A stretch of DNA of 6,331 nucleotides from Candidatus Omnitrophota bacterium. GTDB taxonomy: Bacteria > Omnitrophota > Gorgyraeia > Duberdicusellales > 4484-171. The DNA lies in the NCBI GenBank assembly GCA_030631705.1, contig DAOVKQ010000043.1, forward strand, positions 1 to 6,331. The letters are read 5' to 3'. The position numbers were made by a program, and so were the translations under genes. Below, in pieces: positions 1 through 5,440 of this stretch (position 1 is its first letter; the number at the start of each line of letters is the position of its first letter). The notes beneath the pieces were generated by a model. The model worked only from the letters and a program-made list of their open reading frames with translations. It searched no databases and was not told the origin of the DNA.

Positions 1-60
1 ATTACGGAGACACCTGGGAGGTAGCCGTAAGGATTCCTCGCAGGTGGCGAAGCCGGTAAT
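1..60. repeat. Imperfect GC-rich inverted repeat (hairpin) after the sugar transferase
   Basis: Arms CACCTGGGAGG (11-21) and CCTCGCAGGTG (36-46) pair in 10 of 11 positions around a 14-base loop; after an internal loop the outer ATTACGG (1-7) pairs with CCGGTAAT (53-60) with one bulged base. The transcript could form a long hairpin starting 23 bases after the sugar transferase stop. No T-run is visible because the window ends here, so a terminator can be neither shown nor excluded. A dispersed repeat element or structured RNA is equally possible. Confidence 0.55.
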
Positions 61-71
61 ACCAAAACCAT
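1..71 (-). CDS. Possible start of a further downstream gene (partial)
   Basis: Twelve bases after the sugar transferase stop an ATG (69-71) follows GGGGGTGAGA, which matches the ideal GGAGGTGA in 7 of 8 positions at good spacing: the best ribosome site in the window. The frame stays open for 23 codons to the window edge, reading MVLVLPASPPARNPYGYLPG and onward. The peptide matches nothing I recognise and is low in complexity, and the same bases form an imperfect inverted repeat, so this may be a repeat with a chance open frame rather than a gene. Confidence 0.25.
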   Translation of the reverse strand, partial: MVLVLPASPPARNPYGYLPGVSV

Positions 72-83
72 TCTCACCCCCGA

Positions 84-986
84 CTACCGCGCGCCCTCAC
101 CGGTTAACACCCGCCCTACTGTCCAAAGGATAATCTGAAAATCCAAAAATAAACACATTCTTTTTATATAAAGACAGTCGTATTTCAATTTTCTGGCAGC
201 ATCTTTTATGCTCGAACCATACTCATAACGCACCTGAGCCAAGCCGGTAACACCGGGCACGACATGAGTCCTCTTATTAAAACCGGAAATATCTTCCTGT
301 ATAAGTTCTATTAACTCCGGCCGTTCCGGACGAGGCCCGATTAAAGACATATCTCCTTTTAGAACATTGAACAATTGCGGCAGTTCATCAAGATGCGAGT
401 TTCTTAAAAAAGCGCCGAGCCGCGTAATCCGGGGATCATCATCCTGCGCCCATACCGGGCCTGTCTCAAATTCCGCGTTCTGACGCATGGTGCGGAACTT
501 ATATATTTTAAACAATTTGCCGTCCTTACCAACCCTATCCTGGGTAAAAAACACCGGACCCATGGAGTCAATTTTGACAAGAAAGGCGGTAATTAGAAAT
601 AAAGGGAAAGTAATAATAAATCCGGTTATGCTAACTGTTAAATCGAATATCCTTTTAAACTTATTGTAATCATTACGTGCTACGCGCATAGTTACGCCGA
701 ATAATCCTCCTCCCAACAGCCAGGGAAACATTTCACTTAAAGGAAAATAAAAAAGAGAATCCCGCGCTAGTACTTGGGGCTGCGCGTATACTACATTCTT
801 TAAAAACCAGGAAATAGTTCCCAATGAAATGAAGAAAATAAAAGAACTAACCGCGATTTTATGATGCGTGATAAAACCATATGCTCCGCGCTTAAAATCA
901 TATTTCCAAGCGGATAAAAGGCCGCCTAACTCCTTTAGCAATTCCCGGGAAAACCTATATATCTTACGCCGATATTTCTTATTCAT
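84..986 (-). CDS. Polyprenyl-phosphate sugar-1-phosphate transferase (EPS initiation)
   Basis: Bacterial sugar transferase family (Bac_transf) of 300 residues from the ATG at 986. It moves a sugar-1-phosphate from a nucleotide sugar to undecaprenyl phosphate at the inner membrane, the first step of exopolysaccharide assembly. Visible: a basic N-terminus, hydrophobic segments at ~44-63 and ~80-101, the catalytic unit from KRIFDLTVS (111-119) with its re-entrant hydrophobic helix to ~138, DRVGKDGKLF and KFRTM, the Asp-Glu pair in SHLDELPQ (D200, E201), IGPRPERPE (216-224) and PGVTGLAQV (244-252). The tail YGSSIKDAARKLKYD...GEGAR resembles EpsB-type transferases tied to PEP-CTERM systems. It is shorter than the ~450-480 residue PssY/WbaP form: most of the N-terminal membrane and CoA-binding-like region is missing, while it is longer than PglC. 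An in-frame GTG at 1037 would add 17 residues, but the sigma-54 promoter match overlaps that stretch and neither start has a good Shine-Dalgarno. Confidence 0.9.
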   Translation of the reverse strand: MNKKYRRKIYRFSRELLKELGGLLSAWKYDFKRGAYGFITHHKIAVSSFIFFISLGTISWFLKNVVYAQPQVLARDSLFYFPLSEMFPWLLGGGLFGVTMRVARNDYNKFKRIFDLTVSITGFIITFPLFLITAFLVKIDSMGPVFFTQDRVGKDGKLFKIYKFRTMRQNAEFETGPVWAQDDDPRITRLGAFLRNSHLDELPQLFNVLKGDMSLIGPRPERPELIELIQEDISGFNKRTHVVPGVTGLAQVRYEYGSSIKDAARKLKYDCLYIKRMCLFLDFQIILWTVGRVLTGEGAR

Positions 987-1016
987 CGTTATTACCCAAA
1001 AGCTTTTCTTCTTTAA

Positions 1017-1033
1017 AGCATTTTGCGTGCCAA
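1017..1033 (-). promoter_or_regulatory. Sigma-54 (RpoN) promoter of the sugar transferase gene
   Basis: On the minus strand the sequence is TTGGCACG-CAAA-ATGCT. Against the sigma-54 consensus YTGGCACG-N4-TTGCW the -24 part matches in full, the spacing is exact (10 bases between GG and GC), and the -12 part matches 4 of 5 with the essential GC kept. The predicted start of transcription is about 1006, giving a leader of about 20 bases before the ATG at 986. If real, it rules out the upstream GTG at 1037 as the start codon, since the promoter would lie inside the gene. Confidence 0.6.
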
Positions 1034-1140
1034 CCACAAATATTCGAAATATAAAATTAATGCGTAACTAATTCTCCAATAAAGAGTTATGAATCAGATA
1101 TTTCGATAATGGCAGGGGTTATAACCGGGAAAATAGAGCA

Positions 1141-1160
1141 ATGTCTAATAAACTAGACAT
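1141..1160. promoter_or_regulatory. Enhancer-like dyad, ATGTCTA-N6-TAGACAT
   Basis: A perfect 7-bp inverted repeat with a 6-base spacer; the inner form is TGTC-N10-GACA. It is centred about 145 bases upstream of the start site predicted from the sigma-54 promoter at 1017-1033, the usual distance for a binding site of a sigma-54 activator (NtrC family). It could instead be a repressor site or a chance palindrome in AT-rich DNA. The protein that binds is not encoded in this window. Confidence 0.4.
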
Positions 1161-1272
1161 GAAAAACGGAGAAAAACAAATTATTCCTATAACATACTTA
1201 TTCACAATGAGTTACGCGCACACAGCCTGTGGGTACTGTTGATTGCCCTTCGTCTTAAAACCACAACATTCA

Positions 1273-1287
1273 ATACAAGTCACAAAG
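1273..1287. repeat. Left flanking direct repeat, ATACAAG-TCACAAAG
   Basis: This 15-mer matches 1349-1364 (ATACAAGGTCACAAAG) in the same orientation with a single inserted G. The pair brackets the GCGTATTGCGT tract exactly, which suggests that the whole piece is a composite repeat cassette or arose by duplication. Confidence 0.6.
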
Positions 1288-1288
1288 A

Positions 1289-1343
1289 GCGTATTGCGTC
1301 GTGCGTATTGCGTCGTGCGTATTGCGTATTGCGCATTGCGTAG
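1289..1343. repeat. Short tandem repeat tract based on GCGTATTGCGT
   Basis: Two exact copies of the 14-mer GCGTATTGCGTCGT (1289-1302 and 1303-1316), then degenerate copies GCGTATTGCGTATT (1317-1330) and GCGCATTGCGTAG (1331-1343). Within each the 7-mer GCGTATT/GCATT recurs, so the true unit is about 7 bases. Length differences between strains by slippage are likely. It is not coding. Confidence 0.85.
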
Positions 1344-1348
1344 TAAAG

Positions 1349-1364
1349 ATACAAGGTCACAAAG
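1349..1364. repeat. Right flanking direct repeat, ATACAAGGTCACAAAG
   Basis: Partner of 1273-1287 with one extra G. It runs on into further GTCAC copies (AAAGTCACACGTCACAGG to 1378), so the right flank is itself a small GTCACA-type repeat cluster lying next to the dRS3-like palindrome. Confidence 0.6.
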
Positions 1365-1382
1365 TCACACGTCACAGGTATC

Positions 1383-1402
1383 ATTCCCGCGGAAGCGGGA
1401 AT
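1383..1402. repeat. dRS3-like palindrome (ATTCCCGC-N4-GCGGGAAT)
   Basis: A perfect 8-bp inverted repeat with a 4-base loop, in the familiar context TC-ATTCCCGC...GCGGGAAT-CCAG. ATTCCC...GGGAAT elements of this form are widespread dispersed repeats, best known as dRS3 in Neisseria, and can act as insertion targets. It begins 21 bases after the stop of the FeeM-like gene. Its transcript would fold as a stable GC-rich hairpin but no T-run follows on the minus strand (GATACC), so it is not a standard intrinsic terminator; it may still slow transcription or protect the 3' end. Confidence 0.7.
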
Positions 1403-1423
1403 CCAGAACCGGCTAAAAGAGGA

Positions 1424-2269
1424 TTAGGCGATTATTTGGGAGAAATCATAAGAAGGGTAGCAGGTTTTAACATATTCTAACTGATCGCGGGCAGCGGATT
1501 CAAAAGTATTAGTTTTTTCAACAAAAAAGTATCTTAAATCCTCCAGGCTAAAACCAAAAATATTGGAAAATTTACTCGAATCTGTCTTACGTGAAAAAAA
1601 CATCTTATATATACCCGCTTTCTTATCGTCTTTACATTGTTCCTCCGCGGAGGTTAAATCAAGGTATTTAGCGATAGCGGGAGCGCCATTGGCGGTATCG
1701 TATGTTTTGATGCTCCCCAAATCTTTAAATAACAGAAAATCATAGGTAAGCTTGTGCTTAGGATTTATAGTAATACATATATAATCAAACTTTAAGACAT
1801 CTCTTACATAATCAAACATCAACTTAAACAGAAGAAAAACGAAAAAGAGCTTTTTACTGTTTGCCATCAGAGAAACGTTAGCCTTAAAAAGGTCCGTATT
1901 ACTTGCCAGCATCGATATCTCACAAATCTTTTTATCGTTATCTCTGAAACGGGTAAGCTCCTGGCGGTAGATTTTATCCATGGGAATACCTAAATAAGAA
2001 TCGGGCACAATTGTGGCGGTAATAAGCGCTTCGTCTCTGTAAATACCCATGAATGTAGTTGTCTGAGGAAGAGAATTATAAATAGAGATTCTTAATCCTG
2101 ATTCAATAACATCGGTATAGTTTCTTTTAAGATATTCCCGATATACCAAAGAATAGGCTTTCTCAATTTCTTGTTTTGTCCGCGCTACTCTGTAGTCTAT
2201 TTCATCTACGAAATCGGCTGGCTTTGTTTGTTGAAATGGCGGAGTCATAGTCTTTATTGAACTCAACAT
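1424..2269 (-). CDS. FeeM-type N-acyl amino acid synthase (GNAT-fold, acyl-ACP dependent)
   Basis: 281 residues, soluble, no signal peptide. The pattern is that of the GNAT-fold group uniting FeeM N-acyl amino acid synthases and acyl-homoserine-lactone synthases: an N-terminal YRVARTKQEIEKAYSLVYREY helix (26-46), TTTFMGIYRDEALITATI (70-87), GIPMDKIYRQELTRFR (94-109), the conserved acidic ICEISMLA block (115-122, E117), and the core strand plus turn ICITINPKHKLTYDFLL (164-180) followed by 'FKDLGSIKTY'. FeeM takes a long acyl chain from ACP and joins it to the amino group of an amino acid such as tyrosine. The actual amino acid here is unknown. The start overlaps the PilZ stop by one base, so it depends on upstream translation. 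The acyl-ligase fusion two genes upstream carries its own ACP and is an obvious candidate acyl source. An autoinducer-like product or an unrelated GNAT acyltransferase are the alternatives. The C-terminal ~60 residues (after 220) I do not recognise. Confidence 0.75.
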   Translation of the reverse strand: MLSSIKTMTPPFQQTKPADFVDEIDYRVARTKQEIEKAYSLVYREYLKRNYTDVIESGLRISIYNSLPQTTTFMGIYRDEALITATIVPDSYLGIPMDKIYRQELTRFRDNDKKICEISMLASNTDLFKANVSLMANSKKLFFVFLLFKLMFDYVRDVLKFDYICITINPKHKLTYDFLLFKDLGSIKTYDTANGAPAIAKYLDLTSAEEQCKDDKKAGIYKMFFSRKTDSSKFSNIFGFSLEDLRYFFVEKTNTFESAARDQLEYVKTCYPSYDFSQIIA

Positions 2270-2697
2270 TATTTGATATTGCCTTTATTATCTAAAAACT
2301 CATCGAGAATATTATCGGAAATAAACATCATGAACTGCTGCCGGTCTTTATAATTCATTTTCTGGAATTTTATACCGACACTGTAGAGCTGCTCCTGGCT
2401 GCCGCTATCACCCAAACTAAGAGGCATTCTCTTAGCCCAAGCTGAATCGCCTTTTACCTCGATGGGCTCGTTTCCCTCAGAAAAGAATATTTTAAGAGAA
2501 ATTTCTGTGTTTTTCCTTATACACTGATTAGTTGTAATTTTAACCCCATTGCTTCCGATATCATCGACAGAGCGAACATCTATCCAATCAGTGTGATTAG
2601 CTATACAGTATGATATTTTAACCGTTAAAGCAAGGCGATCGGCGCTTCTTCTATCCATAGCAATAAGCTTTCTTAAATCCTCTGTTTCTGAACTCAT
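2269..2697 (-). CDS. PilZ-domain protein (putative cyclic di-GMP receptor)
   Basis: A single PilZ domain of 142 residues with short tails and no membrane segment, so cytosolic. The N-terminal arginine motif is present as RRSADR (R17-x3-R21), followed by strands VKISYCI and the second binding motif at 46-51, DIGSNG, then VKITT. The usual second motif is [D/N]-x-S-x-x-G; here the Ser position is Gly while D46 and G51 are kept. The later pattern SVGIKFQKM...DRQQFMMFI is typical of PilZ C-termini. The gene begins 7 bases after the fusion gene's TAG, and its TAA overlaps the next ATG (TAATG), so all three are probably one translationally coupled operon. Its likely job is to tune a neighbouring lipid enzyme or the polysaccharide pathway in response to cyclic di-GMP; this is inferred from position. 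An internal ATG at codon 14 just before the arginine motif is an alternative start, but neither has a clear Shine-Dalgarno. Confidence 0.82.
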   Translation of the reverse strand: MSSETEDLRKLIAMDRRSADRLALTVKISYCIANHTDWIDVRSVDDIGSNGVKITTNQCIRKNTEISLKIFFSEGNEPIEVKGDSAWAKRMPLSLGDSGSQEQLYSVGIKFQKMNYKDRQQFMMFISDNILDEFLDNKGNIK

Positions 2698-2704
2698 TAA
2701 CAGG

Positions 2705-5386
2705 CTAATTTGAGGAACCTTCCAGCTGAATCATTTCGTTTCTTAAATTATGCACTATATTTTTGTAAATGTCAATACCACCTCTATCTTTCGAACTAAG
2801 ATCGTCAGAAGTCATTTTTTTACCGAAAATGATAGTTATTTTATACGGCCGGGGGAACTTACGGTACCGCGGCCAAGCCTCGAAATCACCCTTAATATAT
2901 ACGGGAATTGCCGGCACATTCAGCTCTTTAATTAATACTCCCAGGCCCCGCTTAAACTCCTGAATGCTCCCATCGGGAGAACACACTCCTTCAGGGAAAA
3001 GACAAAGAATTTTTCCCTTGTTTAAGACATAGGAGCATTTATGCAAAGCATTAGTCACATCCAAACCTCCTTCAAGAGAGATAAGGCGCAGCGGCTTCTT
3101 TACCCGGGAAACAACAGGATTATCAAAATAGCGCTTAAATCCCAGAAAATATACATTAGATACTACAGAATTTTTAAAACAAGAAAATATTAACGGTCCG
3201 TCCAGAAAACTCGCGTGACGGGGGCATATAATCAGCGGGCCTTGAGCCGGTATATTCTCTGCTCCCTTCACCTCTAACCTAAACAATAAAAAGGATAAAC
3301 ACTTCGCTAACAGCCAGACGAACGCGCTGATATTTTTTTGCAGCAATGTTTGGTTTATCACTACTTCATCTTTAACTTCATCTTTAGCCGGCTGTTTAAA
3401 TATCTCGCTCCATGAAAGCGCCCGGTGCTCTTCCTGGCCGCCCTCAAACTGAACAGGCATTTTAAAAAGTATTTGGAATATATCCCTTACAGTATAAATA
3501 CTAAACACATCTTCATCTTCTATCTGAATACCGGCCAACTGTTGAAAATCAATCAATAACCCGACCTGCTCTAATGAATCTATGCCTAAATCTATTTCCA
3601 GGTTATCATTTAAAGAAATAGCCTTGTTCGCCTTTTTACATAAATAATCGTAGGCTTTCTTGCATAAAGGGTGAGAAAGCAGTTTTCTGTCTTCATCACT
3701 GAATGAACGGTCAGGCTTTGAATCTTCCCCGCGCGTGCGGTATTGCTCTTTTATCTCATAACGCTTTACCTTACCCAAAGCGGTTCGGGCAAGCTTTTGG
3801 TTAATAATAGTATATTTTTTTATTCTTTTATACGAAGGCAGCTTTCGTGACATAGTTTCCATTTCCAGGCGTATTCTATCCTTAAGATTTTCTATTCCCT
3901 GAACGCGTAAAACCTCATAATCAGGCAGGATGGCCGCGCTTAAAAGCTCTTCTTTTAAGAGAGGGCCGCGAGGCGCGAGAAACACACATATTTCTTCGAT
4001 ATAAGGATTGTTACTGTAATAAGCCTCTAATTCGTCGGGATTAATATTCTTGCCTGAGCTCAATACGATAATATCTTTTATTCTGTTTTGTATATAAAGA
4101 AAACCGTGCTTATCGATATATCCTATATCCCCGGTAAAAAACCACCGGCCTCTAATTGCTTTCTGCCCGGGTTCCTGTTGTTTATAATATCCGCCGGTTA
4201 CATTATCACCTTTAACGATGATTTCCCCTCTTCCCTTGTTATCCTTGTCGTAAAGCATTATCTCAACACCGGAGACCGGCTTACCAACCGAACCCAGCCG
4301 AAAAGAATCCGGCAGATTAAAGGTTACAACGGGAGAAGTTTCAGTTAATCCATATCCTTCGAAAATGGTAAATCCCCACTTATAAAAACTATTAGCAATA
4401 TCTTTGTTTAATTTAGCCCCTCCGCTGATCATAAACCGGAAACATTCTCCAAAACGCGAGTGTATGTCTTTCAACATAAACTTCGCGATATTAATACGAA
4501 AGAACCTCCTAAAAAACAACGCCATATCAAGAAAGGCATAGAGGATTGTCCGCTTAATAAATCCTAAGGCATATATCTTCCTGGCTATAGTTTCATGAAA
4601 CAAATAGAATACACGCGGAACTCCCACAAAAACAGTAACCCCTGTCGCGCGGATACACTCCATAATCCCCCTGGTATCAATAGAAGAGGGAAAGCTTAAT
4701 TTGATTCCCGATAAAAGAGGGAGTAATAAATTTACCATCAAAGGATAGGCGTGATAAAAAGGAAGAATGGAAATAAAACAATCATTTTCATTAATCAGAT
4801 TGGCCGCCTGAAGCGAACGAACATTAGCCAGTAAATTCTTATGAGTCAAAACTACCCCTTTCGGCGTAGCGGTAGTGCCTGAAGTATACAGGATTAACGC
4901 TATATCCGCTGAAAGGGTATAACTTTGCGGCGGTGAATCTTGTCCGAGGACATTGATCTCTTGTGCTGTTTTGTCGGAATCAAGGACAACTACGGTAATA
5001 TCCGTATCTTCAGCCGCCTCGGCTAAGCGTAAATAAAACACACGCGAAGTAAAAATAAACTTTACCCCTGAGTGAAGGAGTATGTTCTTTAACTCCTCCT
5101 TTTCGCTCTGCGGGTCTAAAGGAACCACAACGCTCCCCCGCTGCATAAGGGCCATAAAAACTATCGGCCAGCGAGGGCTATTTTCTAATATAAGCGCTAC
5201 CGCGTCGCCTTTTTTAATATCGTATTTTACCAGAAAATGAATTAGCTGAACGGCCCGGTTATAGATATCCTGATAGGTAAGAAAAGTATGCTTATCGTCT
5301 TTGGTAAAGAAAATAGCTTTTTTTTGCGGATATTTCCGGCATATCTCCTGAAATGATTCAAATAGCGTATTTGCCGCATCTTGCAT
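2705..5386 (-). CDS. Acyl-AMP ligase - ACP - PlsC acyltransferase fusion
   Basis: Three-domain lipid enzyme of 893 residues. (1) Residues ~1-550, AMP-forming acyl ligase: P-loop YTSGTTATPKG 167-177, YGLTETSP 345-352, WFFTGD 415-420, RIKD 435-438, and the C-terminal catalytic lysine K539 in TALGKVKR. (2) Residues ~570-645, acyl carrier domain with the phosphopantetheine site DLGIDSLE, Ser604. (3) Residues ~685-885, PlsC/LPLAT acyltransferase: a hydrophobic entry segment 685-703, catalytic H724-X4-D729 (HASFLD), FPEG 797-800 and the VPAIPVY motif 824-830. All key residues are intact. Expected work: ATP-dependent activation of a fatty acid, loading on the built-in ACP, transfer to a (lyso)phospholipid at the inner membrane. 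E. coli Aas joins the same two enzymes in the opposite order and without an ACP, so this is Aas-like but reorganised. The PilZ gene follows after 7 bases. The acyl acceptor and chain length cannot be read from sequence. Confidence 0.92.
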   Translation of the reverse strand: MQDAANTLFESFQEICRKYPQKKAIFFTKDDKHTFLTYQDIYNRAVQLIHFLVKYDIKKGDAVALILENSPRWPIVFMALMQRGSVVVPLDPQSEKEELKNILLHSGVKFIFTSRVFYLRLAEAAEDTDITVVVLDSDKTAQEINVLGQDSPPQSYTLSADIALILYTSGTTATPKGVVLTHKNLLANVRSLQAANLINENDCFISILPFYHAYPLMVNLLLPLLSGIKLSFPSSIDTRGIMECIRATGVTVFVGVPRVFYLFHETIARKIYALGFIKRTILYAFLDMALFFRRFFRINIAKFMLKDIHSRFGECFRFMISGGAKLNKDIANSFYKWGFTIFEGYGLTETSPVVTFNLPDSFRLGSVGKPVSGVEIMLYDKDNKGRGEIIVKGDNVTGGYYKQQEPGQKAIRGRWFFTGDIGYIDKHGFLYIQNRIKDIIVLSSGKNINPDELEAYYSNNPYIEEICVFLAPRGPLLKEELLSAAILPDYEVLRVQGIENLKDRIRLEMETMSRKLPSYKRIKKYTIINQKLARTALGKVKRYEIKEQYRTRGEDSKPDRSFSDEDRKLLSHPLCKKAYDYLCKKANKAISLNDNLEIDLGIDSLEQVGLLIDFQQLAGIQIEDEDVFSIYTVRDIFQILFKMPVQFEGGQEEHRALSWSEIFKQPAKDEVKDEVVINQTLLQKNISAFVWLLAKCLSFLLFRLEVKGAENIPAQGPLIICPRHASFLDGPLIFSCFKNSVVSNVYFLGFKRYFDNPVVSRVKKPLRLISLEGGLDVTNALHKCSYVLNKGKILCLFPEGVCSPDGSIQEFKRGLGVLIKELNVPAIPVYIKGDFEAWPRYRKFPRPYKITIIFGKKMTSDDLSSKDRGGIDIYKNIVHNLRNEMIQLEGSSN

Positions 5387-5393
5387 AATATTT

Positions 5394-5402
5394 ATTATAT
5401 CA
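5394..5402 (-). promoter_or_regulatory. Extended -10 promoter placed for a leaderless transcript
   Basis: Read on the minus strand this is TG-A-TATAAT: a perfect -10 hexamer (5394-5399) with the extended TG element one base upstream. The -35 hexamer at 17-base spacing (AGGGCA, 5417-5422) is weak, 3 of 6, which an extended -10 can offset. Only 7 bases separate the -10 box from the ATG of the acyl-ligase fusion (5386), so transcription would begin at or one base before the start codon. No Shine-Dalgarno sequence is present before that ATG, which agrees with a leaderless message. Inference from sequence only. Confidence 0.5.
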
Positions 5403-5440
5403 CATCACCCAAAACGTGCCCTTTCTTTCGTACCGTTCTC

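Larger units (their letters stand above)
1038..1423. other. Intergenic regulatory and repeat region, no gene
   Basis: No credible coding sequence on either strand. Reading right to left it holds a dRS3-like palindrome just after the FeeM-like stop, a short tandem repeat tract with flanking direct repeats, and then an AT-rich stretch with a 7-bp dyad and the 10-bp palindrome GGTTATAACC (1117-1126). The sigma-54 promoter of the sugar transferase lies just to its left. It divides the lipid operon from the polysaccharide gene. Confidence 0.7.

Noticed and set aside
1..60. Riboswitch (GEMM cyclic di-GMP or cobalamin type) at the left edge.
   Set aside because: Isolated fragments look similar but the conserved order of elements is missing on both strands.
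487..669. Plus-strand open frame inside the sugar transferase.
   Set aside because: Shadow of a well-supported gene on the other strand, with no recognisable domain. The same holds for the plus-strand frames at 868-1071, 1563-1745, 2750-2963 and 4088-4348.
1180..1207. Sigma-70-like promoter on the minus strand: TTGTGA, 16-base spacer, AATAAT.
   Set aside because: Weak -35 (4 of 6), and it would give a leader of nearly 190 bases. The sigma-54 match closer to the gene is much better, so I did not list this as a feature.
1221..1231. Near-palindrome CACAG-C-CTGTG as an operator.
   Set aside because: Only 5 bp per arm and no second copy; expected by chance.
1289..1343. CRISPR array.
   Set aside because: Units are 7-14 bases, contiguous and degenerate, with no spacers of regular length.
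5407..5423. Sigma-54-like -24 half (GGGCACG) upstream of the acyl-ligase fusion.
   Set aside because: The -12 position reads GGGTG and lacks the GC pair; the extended -10 box nearby explains the start better.
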